A stretch of 64,000 nucleotides of DNA from Thermoguttaceae bacterium (GTDB lineage: Bacteria > Planctomycetota > Planctomycetia > Pirellulales > Thermoguttaceae): NCBI GenBank assembly GCA_017441605.1, contig JAFRXD010000059.1, forward strand, positions 1 to 64,000, in the 5' to 3' direction. The notes under the pieces were generated by a model. It worked only from the letters and a program-made list of their open reading frames with translations, was not told the origin of the DNA and ran no database searches. Below are positions 35,801-43,759 of the stretch, in pieces. How positions within the stretch are numbered: the stretch's first letter is position 1; each line of letters begins with the position of its first letter. Made by a program: the position numbers and the translations under genes.

Positions 35801-37576
35801 GGCGGTCGCCTTGACGCGGAAGTAGTACGCGGTCGCGCGCTGGAGACCGGTGATTTCGACCGAGCCCGGCGCGGTTAGCGTCCTCGTTTCGTAGCTCTCG
35901 AACGAACTGGACGTTCCATACTGTAAAACGTACCCCGTCGCGTCGTCGACCGCGCCGATCGTCAGCGAGACCGAGTCGTCCCCGGCGACGGCGGTCAGAG
36001 AGGGAGAAGCAAGGCGCGCTTCGGCGTTGTAGACGTACTTCTCCGGCTTTTGAGCCAAGCGCGCGAAATCGCGAAGATAACCGTAATAGTAAGAGCCGCG
36101 CCCGTAAGAGTCAAACGTATAGCCCGCGTTGTAGTAAGAGGTCGCGGCGGTCCAAGTGATCGCGTAGTCTTGCAGTTTGCGATCCTCCGCTTGGTAGTCG
36201 TCGGAGTCGGTAACGAAGAGGCGCGTATAGTAATTCGGATCGGAGCTTTGGAGCGAGCTGTTGTAAGTATAGCCCCAGCAAGTAATGGCGTGTCCGCCGT
36301 AACGACTCTCGCCGTCGGTCCAATCGACTCCAAGTCCGACTCCCTCGCCAGAGCGCAGAGAGTTCGCCAAGGAGTTCATCCCGGAAACGGAAGAAGTGAG
36401 ACTAACTTCTTGGGCGTAATCCGTATAGGACTCGTTATATGCGGAAAATTGCTCGGAGTAAAACCCGCCGCTATCGGACTCGCGGAGTTGGTTCCAATTA
36501 TCGTGCCCACCGACGAGGAACCATCCGTTCCCGTAATAAGATCGCCCGCCGTAGTCGTTGAAATTCTCGATAAAGACGTCGAACACCGCCTGCTCGTCGG
36601 GAAACGCCGATTGCGGCGCCCAACCGGTGTAATAGAGCATATTGGAGGACGTCCCGGCCCAGCACAACGAGTCGTCCCCGTCCCCGCTCGCGCGACCTTT
36701 GTCGGCGTCGTAGTAGACGGTCGTCTGGAACGAGCCGGTCCCGGTGGTCAGCATAATCGCCTCTTCGGTCGAAAGCCCGGAGAGGAACCCTCGCTCTTTT
36801 TCGCTATACTGGAAGTCGACGATCCAAGACTCGCGATTCGCGTCCTCGCCTAATTCTTGCTGACAAGAGATCCCTTGGGCGGAGTAGTAGTCGCTAGATC
36901 CAACGAGGGTAAACGGAACGGCGTCGAGCTCTTCCTGCCCGTCGGCGACGTTCGCGTCGCTCTCGAAAGAATAGCCACCGACGTTCGAATTGGAGAGGGT
37001 CAGAAGAGTCAGGGAGTCGCTCGCGAGGGACGCGCTATGATCGACCGAAACCAATTCGGAGGCGCCGACGTTGGAGAACCCGATAAGCGCGAGTCCGCCC
37101 AGACCAACTTGCCCGCTCGCGATATCGAAGACTCCCTCGGGAGAGGTCGTCGCGATTTGGAGGGCTCTGGGTCCGAAACTAACGAGCGAAATCGCCCCGG
37201 AGGCTTTGGCGTTGAGATCGATCGAGAAGCTCGCGTCGTCGAGGTCGAGTTGGTAGTTGGCGTCGTCGGTTCGGAGCACGATCAAATCGCTTTCCGGGGT
37301 CGCCGCCGCCTCTTGAATCGCGCGAGTAACCGACGCGTAAGAAAGATCCTCCGCTTGGATCTCCAAAACGTTGATTTCCGCGGAAGATTCCGGAAGATCG
37401 AGCGAAGAATAGGCGCCTCGAATCGCCTCGAACTCGGCGGTCGAAACCGATAGCAGCTCCCTGTTTTCTAGACTCTCGAGTCTTAGTTCCCGAGTCTTTT
37501 GCGCTTTTCGAGAAGAGTTTCCCTTTTGAGAAGAACGGAAGAAATTAACGAAAGAAGATTGACGTCCGCTAGCCAT
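32870..37576 (-). CDS. P4: IdeS/Mac-like cysteine peptidase with FnIII and PPC modules (1568 aa)
   Basis: Shortest of the four complete peptidases of this type. Start ATG 37576 (GGGGGC 7 nt upstream) places LRLESLENRELLSV at 31-44. Catalytic domain: GDDSLCWAGTSSNMLYYTGW with Cys305 (note Gly where the others have Ala), YGGHAITCWGY with His429, then FVTDSDDY. Downstream, FnIII and PPC alternate three times, with PPC openings EPNDS, EPNDS and EPNNS, then four FnIII; the last is the GQLATP...ALGDNVSRV module. The tail is FWDVLAESIVK. The first two PPC/FnIII pairs are very alike in DNA (about 34.7-35.1 and 35.4-35.7 kb), a recent duplication. Own terminator downstream; closest relative is P5. Confidence 0.93.
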   Translation of the reverse strand: MASGRQSSFVNFFRSSQKGNSSRKAQKTRELRLESLENRELLSVSTAEFEAIRGAYSSLDLPESSAEINVLEIQAEDLSYASVTRAIQEAAATPESDLIVLRTDDANYQLDLDDASFSIDLNAKASGAISLVSFGPRALQIATTSPEGVFDIASGQVGLGGLALIGFSNVGASELVSVDHSASLASDSLTLLTLSNSNVGGYSFESDANVADGQEELDAVPFTLVGSSDYYSAQGISCQQELGEDANRESWIVDFQYSEKERGFLSGLSTEEAIMLTTGTGSFQTTVYYDADKGRASGDGDDSLCWAGTSSNMLYYTGWAPQSAFPDEQAVFDVFIENFNDYGGRSYYGNGWFLVGGHDNWNQLRESDSGGFYSEQFSAYNESYTDYAQEVSLTSSVSGMNSLANSLRSGEGVGLGVDWTDGESRYGGHAITCWGYTYNSSLQSSDPNYYTRLFVTDSDDYQAEDRKLQDYAITWTAATSYYNAGYTFDSYGRGSYYYGYLRDFARLAQKPEKYVYNAEARLASPSLTAVAGDDSVSLTIGAVDDATGYVLQYGTSSSFESYETRTLTAPGSVEITGLQRATAYYFRVKATAEGRRESGWKTASATTSIYPDAFEPNDSLSSAYNLGTLSGVSTITGTVHAASDEDVFKFAIEGDGDSDHYVKLTYPHGSGYDLDMALRDANGDYITGKAGTSGVEQISLEGLEPGEYYVYIYNYYSSGLAGTYSLQFSAPDALDEFDLARPSVSAVAGSNSIALTIGAVANATSYIVEWSTASTFANCRSLTCGAGETTLTGLSELTTYYVRVKAIAEGYNDSAWKTISVATIMGRDAYEPNDSFSSAYDLGTLTGVSTINGTIHAASNKDYYKFTIDAAGESNHYVKLTYPHGSGYDLDMKLYKGDGTYVDGRSGTSGTELISLENLAEGEYCVYVYNYYSSGSVGRYSLEISAPDALGEFDLARPRVSAVASYNLIALTINAVENATSYVVEWATNSSFANCSSRTCGAGETTLTGLAESTTYYVRVKAVAEGYNDSEWRSISAKTFAAPDMYEPNNSRATAYDLGTVSGVRVYNANLNVGSDSDYFKFALASAGNSDSYVKMTYNSYADVDLEIYNASGTLVGYSMGTSNVENVSLNGYAAGTYYARVFNYYSSTSYTSAYALTISAPGSSIASPKLTVASATDGSATLTIGSVSGAEKYVLEYSPNANFSGAKKIERAAAGSVAVAGLTAESTYYFRVKAIPAQNSNSAQISDSVWTSVSATTLPAAGDPLDAPTFALSGTSSALVVKLYPVEGAESYVVDYSTDPSFATYCTKTYASTSTVKTISGLSSGTWRYVRVAAIAADRSDSGYSESAKIFTGSSLDMPAVSCSAVKSAVVLNIKPVANGESYVVEYSESADFSNARTKTYASSGVKTISGLTFGTNYYFRVKSTSSSANDSRWNSFNFAAGQLATPKFDASAVGSDFIKLRCYNVANASGFEAMWSTSSDFSNAQTVRGSSTGSLAITGLQPNSKYYFKVRALGDNVSRVDSNWTKIVGNATTKAASAQSANSAFENYFEDELDGFWDVLAESIVK

Positions 37577-37970
37577 AATAAATGCCCCCGTAACAGTTTC
37601 GCCGCTAAAAGCGCTCAAGTCTTTCGAGCCCGCTTTCCCCCGCGACTCTTGTTCTATCTCTCGACGGCGTTTCTCATTCCCGCTCTTTCGCGTTGGAAAA
37701 ACCGCTCGTCGCTCCTTTTCGATTCCTCGAATCGTTTAAATGCCTTTTTCGATCTCGTTCGTAAGATCGTTTCGCCCCACTAAGAGGAGGCGCGCGTTTT
37801 CGAGAAAAATATTTCGCAAAAAACTAGATTTCGTCCAAAAGGTCTCTCGTCAATCCGACGGTCGGGTTTGGTTTCCGCTCCTATTTATCGCTTCCCCATA
37901 TGAAAAAACGACTCCGCGCCGTCGCGACGCGGAGCCGTTTTCTTCCGTTTAGCTTGTCAAACTCGGTCGT
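37577..37970. other. Intergenic region P4-P5
   Basis: Holds the P5 terminator at its low end and the P4 leader at its high end. A weak promoter-like pair for P4 (TTGAGC, 17 bp, TGTTAC) lies just before the start codon. Plus-strand frames here have no ribosome binding site or recognisable product. Confidence 0.5.
37902..37938 (-). terminator. Intrinsic terminator of P5
   Basis: An 11-bp stem with one G-T pair (ACGGCTCCGCG with CGCGGAGTCGT) and a 9-nt loop is followed by TTTTTT on the minus strand, about 32 nt past the P5 stop. Confidence 0.85.
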
Positions 37971-40900
37971 CTATTTCGCGATCGAATCGGCGAGGACGTC
38001 CCAGAACTTTTCGAGGTCGTCTTCGAAGTAATCTTCAAAGGCGGAGTTCCCGTTTTGCGCGGAGCCGGTCTTGGTCGTCGCGCTCAAGGAGACCCAGTCG
38101 GAATCTCCGTACTCCGACGAAACCGCTTTGATTCTGAGGTAGTAGGCGGTTCCGGAGCTCAACCCGCTAATCGTCTTGGCGCCGGGGGTCGGGTAGCTCT
38201 TCGTCAACGCGCCGTCGAAGCTCGGACTCGTTCCGTATTCGACGACGTAGCTCGTCGCGTCGGGAACTTCGTAGATCCGGAAAGTGATCGCCACTTTCGT
38301 CGTCGAGGGAGTCGAAACTTTCGGAATCGCCATTCCCATGGTTCTCGCTTGGAACGCGTTCCACGGAGACTCGGGAATCGTAACGACCCCGTCCCCTATC
38401 GACTTGATCCGGAAGTAGTAGGTCGTTCCGGTCGCCAACCCGGAGAAAGTCTTCGCGCCAGCCGAGGTAAAGGATCTCGAACTCGGATTGGAGAAGCTCG
38501 GATCGGTATCGTATTCGATAACGTACTTAATCGCTCCCTCAACCGGATTGATCTTGACGACAATCGCGGTCCTGGTGGCCGAAACGGAGACGTTCGGGGC
38601 GTCGAGCGCGGAAACCCCGTCTAACGTCGTCGCGTTGGCGACGATCTTGGTCCAATTGGAATTGACCCGAGAGACGTCGTCCCCCAACGCCCGCGTTTTG
38701 AAGTAGTACTTCGTGTTCGGACGCAAACCGGAGACGGTCACGACGCCGGATCCTTGGGCGTAAAAAGCGTCGGAGAAATCGGAATTCGTCGAACACATTA
38801 CCTCGAATCCGGACGCGTTGGCGGAGTTGTAACACCTGACGTTGACATAATCGCTCCCGACCTTGCTAACGAAGAACGAAGGCGTGGCGAGTTGTCCGGC
38901 GGCGACGGGAGTCTTATTGTTGTCGTTCCACGAGGAATCGTTCGCGACGGAAGAAGTCGCTTTGACGCGGAAATAGTACTTTGTTCCGAAGGTTAGGCCG
39001 GAAATCGTTTTAACGCCGGCGCTGGAGTAGGTCTTGGTCTTCGCGTCGGAGAAGTCCTCGCTCTCGCCGTACTCGACGAGGTACTTCTCGCCTTTTTCGA
39101 CCGAGCGCACGTTGAGCACAACGGCGGTCTTCACGGCGGAATACGTAACGACCGGCATCGAGAGATTGGAACCAGTGTAGATCTTTTGAATCGGGGAGTA
39201 ATCGGAGTCCGGTCGTCCGGAAGCGGTCGTTCTAACGCGAACGTAGTACCAAGTCTCGGAAGTCAAACTGGCGATCGTTTTAACGGTCGAAGTCGAGGTA
39301 TAAGACTTGGTACCGAAGGTCGAGAAACCGGGATCGGTCGAGTAGTCCACGAGATACTTCTCGGCTCCGTCCACAGGATAGAGCTTGACGACGATCGCGG
39401 TTCGCGTCCCGGACAGCGCGAAGGTTGGCGTTTCGAGTTGTTCCCCCGAGGCGGGAAGCGTCTCCGCCGTTATGGCGGTCCAAGGAGAATCGTTGAAGCG
39501 CGAGGCCGTCGCCTTAACGCGAAGATAGTAGGTCGTCTCCGGTTCCAGACCGGCGACGGTCGCGGAGCCCGCGGTCGTTCTCGTCATTGGAGACGCGCCG
39601 GAGAAATTGGCGTTTTTACTCCACTCTAAAACGTATTTTTCCGCGTTGTCGACCGCTCCGATCGAGACGGTTATCGAACCGGTCGTCGAGTTTGCGACGG
39701 TCAGGGTCGGCGCGGCAAGGGTTTCCTTCTTCGTCTCGGCGGAGAAGGTCGTCCATTCGGAATCCAAAAGACCGTCGGCGGTCGCTTTAACCCGGAAATA
39801 GTAGGTCGTTCCCGAATCCAAACCGGACAAGGTTTTCGAACCGCTGGTCGCATAAGGCTTGGATTCGGCGCCCGCAAAGTTCGGGTCGGTTCCGTATTCG
39901 AGAAGGTACCCCGTCGCGTTCTCGACGTCGTTGATCTTGAAACTGACGGCCGCTTTCGTCGTTGAAACGCCGGTAATCTCGGGGGACGCGAGCCGTTCGC
40001 AAATAGGAGCGGAGATAGTCAGGACATAAGAGGACTCGTAGGACGTTGAACTATTGTAGTTGTAGACGTAAGCGTAATACGTTCCCGGAGCGAACCCGTT
40101 AAGCGAGACGGTTTCAACGGACGACGTGCCGGCCGAGGAACCAACTTGCGCTCCGGACGCGTCGTAAACTTTGAGATCGACGTCGGCGTAGGAATTGTAG
40201 CTCATTTTAACGTAAGAGTCGGAGGTTCCCTCGGCTCCGATGACAAACTTGAAATAGTCCTTATCGGTTCCTATGTGCAAGGAAGCGTCGAAAGCCGCGA
40301 CTCCGGAAATCGTTCCTAGGTCGGCGGCGGTCGCCAAGGTCTCGTTCGGCTCGTACGCGTCGGGCGCGGACGTCGTCGCGGTGGAAATAGTCGTCCACTC
40401 GGAATCGGAATACCCGCTCGCGGTCGCCTTGACGCGGAAGTAATAGGTCGTCGACGAATTAAGCCCCGTAATTTCATAGGTTCCGCTCGCCGAATACGAC
40501 GCTTCCGAGCAACTCTCGAAGGACGAGCTTGTTCCGTATTGCAAAACGTAGCCGGTCGCGTTGGGGACGGAGGCGATATTGACCGAGATGGCTGAGTTGG
40601 TCCGAGCGGGAATCGAAAGGATCGGACGATCCAATTCGTTCGCGGCAAGGGGCGCGGGGGGAGAGATTTCCAACGAGTAAGCGCCCCCCTTTGCGCCGTC
40701 GCTCGAGGCGCAATAGTTGTAAACCTTAAGATAAAAGGTTCCGGCGGGCAAATTATTGAAAGAGAAATACTCGGAACCGCTCGTCTTGGTCGAAGAAGCG
40801 ACCGAACTCCCGTTTTCGTCGTATAAATAAACGTCGATATCGAGTTGAGAACCAACGTGTTGATAGGCAAGACGAACGAGATCGTCGGCGCTTCCGTTGG

Positions 40901-43529
40901 AGACGGTGGTAAACTTGAACCAATCGACGTCGGACGCGAGGTGCAAACTCAACGCGTCGCTGTAAAAAACGTCGGTCAAGGTTCCAAGATCGTAAGCGGT
41001 CGCCCTGGCGTCGTTGGGCTCGAACGCGTCTTGCGCGACGATCGCGACGGAGGCGGTCGTCCAGCGGGAATCGTTGGCGGAATCGGCGGCGGTCGCTTTA
41101 ACGCGGAAGTAATAAGTCGCGTTCCGGGTCAGATTCTCGACGGTATAAGACCCCGCCGCGGCATAGACGATTTCGGTATAATTCGCGAAGGAAGAGTCGG
41201 TTCCGTACTGGAGAACGTACCCCGTCGCGCCATCGACCGAACCGATCGTTACGTTGACGTTCGGAACGTCGACTTCTAGCGAGAGGGCCGGTTTTGGCAA
41301 TAGATTCGAGTTTGGCGCCGAAATCTCTAGGAAGTAAGCCCCGGCCGACGAGGAATAGTAGTTATAGACGCAAACGAAATACTCGCCCGCGTCAAGACCG
41401 TTCAAGGACAAGAGTTCGACTCCCGTCTCGGCGTCCGAATACGAAATCTCATTTCCTTCGGAATCGTAGATAGCTAAATCGAGATCGAACCCCGCGTCTT
41501 GGACGTAAGTCAATTTGACGTAGTGTTCCTCGTCGCAGACGTCGCTAACGGAGAACTTGTAATAATCGCGGTCGCTCCCGTAGTGGACGTTCGCGGAAAT
41601 GGTCGCGACGCCTGAAATTGAACCCAAATCGTAGGCGTCGCTCATCGAGTCGTTCGGCTCGTACGCGTCCGCCTCAAAAGGCGTGAACGCGGACGTCCGG
41701 CGCCAAGCCGAGGCGGAGTCGCCCGAACCGATCGCCTTGGCTCGGAAATACATAGTCGTTCCGCGCGCCAAATTCGAGAAGGTTCGCGATCCCGGCTCCG
41801 TTAGGGTCAGGGTTTCGCAAGTCGCGAACGTATTGTCGGTTCCATATTCGAGAACGTACCCCGTCGCGTTGGAAACCGCGCCGACCGTTACGGTAATCGA
41901 ATTGTCCGTCGAGGTCGCGGTCAAACTCGGTCGAGCGAGTTTCGGTTCCCCCTCGAGAACGTATTTGTCCGGCTTCGGCGACAGACGAGAAAAATAGCGA
42001 ACGAATCCGAACGAGGACGAGTCGCGACCGTAGGAGTCGAAGGAGTACCCGGTTCGCCATCCGTTGCTGAAAGCGTCGGACCAAGAGATCGCGTAATCTT
42101 GAAGTTTGCGCTCTTCCGACTGATAATCGTCGGAGTCGGTAACGAAGAGTCGGGCGTAGTAATTGGGGTCCGAGTCTTGGAGCGAGTCGTTGTAAGTATA
42201 ACCCCAACAGGTAATGGCGTGTCCTCCGTCGCGCTGTCCTCCGGAAACCCAGTCGACGCTGAGCCCGATTCCGTCCCCCGCGCGAATCGAAGTCGCCAGC
42301 GAGTTCATTCCGGAAACGCTAGCGTCGAGGTCGATTTCCTCCCCGTAGTCCTCGAACGTCTCGCCGTACGACGTCAGTTGCGCGGCGTAAAAACCGGCGT
42401 TTTCAGTCTGGGGATCGATGAGAATGTCGAAGTAGTCGTAGGCGTTGCCGGCGATGAACCAGCCGTTCCCATAGTAGCTTCTGCCGCCATCGTCTCGGTA
42501 GTTCTCGATAAAGACGTCGAAAACGGTCTGCTCGTCCGGATAAATAGATTGCGGCGCCCAGCCGGTGTAATAGAGGGTGTTGGAAGAGGTCGCCGCCCAG
42601 CAGAGATAATCGTCTCCGTCCCCGCTTCCGCGCTCCTTGTCGGCGTCGTAGTAAACGCTCGTCTGGAACGTTCCGGTTCCGGTCGTTAGCATAATCGCCT
42701 CTTCGGTCGAAAGCCCGGCGAGGAACCCGCGCTCCGTTTCGCTATACTGGAAATCGACCGACCACGACTCGCGCCTCGCGTCCTCGCCCAGTCCCTGCTG
42801 GTTCGAGAGTCCTTGCGCGGCGTAGTAGTCGCTCGAACCGATAAGCGTGAATCGCGTCGCGCCCAATTCGTCTTGTCCGTCGGCGATCTCGGCGCACGGA
42901 TCCTCTTTGCCGCCAAAGGAGTATCCCCCTACGTTCGAGTTCGAAAGGGTCAGTAGCGTCAGCGAGTCGGTCGCGAGGGTCGCGTCCTTTTCGACGGAGA
43001 GCAAGTCGACCGACCCGGCGTCGGAGAACCCGATTAGGGCGAACCCGCCCAATCCGACCGAACCGTTCGCGACGCGAAAGACTCCTTCGGGAGAGGTCGT
43101 CGCGATTTGGAGCGCCCTAGATCCGAAACTAACGAGCGAAATCGACCCCGACGCGCTCGCGTCGACGTCGATCGCGAAGTTCGCGGCGCCCAAGTCGAGC
43201 TGGTAGTTGTCGTCGTCGGTTCGCAAGACGATCAGGTCGCTCTCCGGGGTCGCCGCCGCCTCTTGGATCGCGCGTGTTACCGACGCGTAGGAAAGATCGT
43301 CCGCCTCGATCTCGAGAACGTTGATCTCCGAGGACTTCCCGGGTAGATCGAGCCCGGAATACGCCTCGCGAATCGCCTCGAACTCGGCGACGGAAACCGA
43401 CAACAATTGCCGCTCCTCGAGCCCTTCAAGGCGAAGCGCTCGCGCCTTCGGCGCCTTGCGAGAACTCGCGTCGGAGTCGGAGAAACAAAAGAAATCGACA
43501 ATGCGACTACGCAACGACTTGCGTTTCAT
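37971..43529 (-). CDS. P5: IdeS/Mac-like cysteine peptidase with FnIII and PPC modules (1852 aa)
   Basis: Start ATG 43529 with AAAGAGAGG 6 nt upstream; LRLEGLEERQLLSV falls at 32-45. The beta-helix-like prodomain region is followed by the catalytic domain with GDDYLCWAATSSNTLYYTGW (Cys310), DGGHAITCWGY (His437) and FVTDSDDY. FnIII/PPC pairs follow three times, then seven FnIII. Unlike P2 and P4, the GQLATP...ALGDDVSRV module is not last: two more FnIII (ALDAP and MAIPK) were added before the tail FWDVLADSIAK. An inverted repeat sits in its leader. Domain order matches P3 and P4 in the first half, showing descent from a common ancestor with C-terminal module shuffling. Confidence 0.93.
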   Translation of the reverse strand: MKRKSLRSRIVDFFCFSDSDASSRKAPKARALRLEGLEERQLLSVSVAEFEAIREAYSGLDLPGKSSEINVLEIEADDLSYASVTRAIQEAAATPESDLIVLRTDDDNYQLDLGAANFAIDVDASASGSISLVSFGSRALQIATTSPEGVFRVANGSVGLGGFALIGFSDAGSVDLLSVEKDATLATDSLTLLTLSNSNVGGYSFGGKEDPCAEIADGQDELGATRFTLIGSSDYYAAQGLSNQQGLGEDARRESWSVDFQYSETERGFLAGLSTEEAIMLTTGTGTFQTSVYYDADKERGSGDGDDYLCWAATSSNTLYYTGWAPQSIYPDEQTVFDVFIENYRDDGGRSYYGNGWFIAGNAYDYFDILIDPQTENAGFYAAQLTSYGETFEDYGEEIDLDASVSGMNSLATSIRAGDGIGLSVDWVSGGQRDGGHAITCWGYTYNDSLQDSDPNYYARLFVTDSDDYQSEERKLQDYAISWSDAFSNGWRTGYSFDSYGRDSSSFGFVRYFSRLSPKPDKYVLEGEPKLARPSLTATSTDNSITVTVGAVSNATGYVLEYGTDNTFATCETLTLTEPGSRTFSNLARGTTMYFRAKAIGSGDSASAWRRTSAFTPFEADAYEPNDSMSDAYDLGSISGVATISANVHYGSDRDYYKFSVSDVCDEEHYVKLTYVQDAGFDLDLAIYDSEGNEISYSDAETGVELLSLNGLDAGEYFVCVYNYYSSSAGAYFLEISAPNSNLLPKPALSLEVDVPNVNVTIGSVDGATGYVLQYGTDSSFANYTEIVYAAAGSYTVENLTRNATYYFRVKATAADSANDSRWTTASVAIVAQDAFEPNDARATAYDLGTLTDVFYSDALSLHLASDVDWFKFTTVSNGSADDLVRLAYQHVGSQLDIDVYLYDENGSSVASSTKTSGSEYFSFNNLPAGTFYLKVYNYCASSDGAKGGAYSLEISPPAPLAANELDRPILSIPARTNSAISVNIASVPNATGYVLQYGTSSSFESCSEASYSASGTYEITGLNSSTTYYFRVKATASGYSDSEWTTISTATTSAPDAYEPNETLATAADLGTISGVAAFDASLHIGTDKDYFKFVIGAEGTSDSYVKMSYNSYADVDLKVYDASGAQVGSSAGTSSVETVSLNGFAPGTYYAYVYNYNSSTSYESSYVLTISAPICERLASPEITGVSTTKAAVSFKINDVENATGYLLEYGTDPNFAGAESKPYATSGSKTLSGLDSGTTYYFRVKATADGLLDSEWTTFSAETKKETLAAPTLTVANSTTGSITVSIGAVDNAEKYVLEWSKNANFSGASPMTRTTAGSATVAGLEPETTYYLRVKATASRFNDSPWTAITAETLPASGEQLETPTFALSGTRTAIVVKLYPVDGAEKYLVDYSTDPGFSTFGTKSYTSTSTVKTIASLTSETWYYVRVRTTASGRPDSDYSPIQKIYTGSNLSMPVVTYSAVKTAVVLNVRSVEKGEKYLVEYGESEDFSDAKTKTYSSAGVKTISGLTFGTKYYFRVKATSSVANDSSWNDNNKTPVAAGQLATPSFFVSKVGSDYVNVRCYNSANASGFEVMCSTNSDFSDAFYAQGSGVVTVSGLRPNTKYYFKTRALGDDVSRVNSNWTKIVANATTLDGVSALDAPNVSVSATRTAIVVKINPVEGAIKYVIEYDTDPSFSNPSSRSFTSAGAKTFSGLATGTTYYFRIKSIGDGVVTIPESPWNAFQARTMGMAIPKVSTPSTTKVAITFRIYEVPDATSYVVEYGTSPSFDGALTKSYPTPGAKTISGLSSGTAYYLRIKAVSSEYGDSDWVSLSATTKTGSAQNGNSAFEDYFEDDLEKFWDVLADSIAK

Positions 43530-43552
43530 TAATAACCTCTCTTTACCAGATT

Positions 43553-43586
43553 TGTCGCGAGCCTCTTTTCCCAAATGCTCGCGACA
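43553..43586. promoter_or_regulatory. Inverted repeat in the P5 leader
   Basis: Perfect 10-bp arms TGTCGCGAGC and GCTCGCGACA separated by 14 nt, ending 24 bp before the P5 start codon and just after a TTGACA hexamer (43594-43589) that lacks a good -10. Could be an operator or an RNA hairpin acting on translation. Confidence 0.45.
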
Positions 43587-43759
43587 GTTGTCAAAAAAGC
43601 GGTTTGACGCGTTTCGCCCTCAAGCGCTCGCCCCGCGCTAGTCCCCCTAATGGATTCGGAGGTCGTCCTTCTCGACGTCGAACCGTTCGAACGTCGTTAT
43701 ATTTTAATACGGGTTCCGAATTTACTAGACCTTTTCGTCCCTTTTTGGATTTTTCACGG

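Noticed and set aside
37740..37952. 70-codon plus frame between P4 and P5
   Set aside because: Runs through the P5 terminator, no ribosome binding site, no recognisable features.
43566..43594. TTGACA upstream of P5 as a promoter
   Set aside because: No acceptable -10 at 16-18 bp; kept only as context for the inverted repeat.
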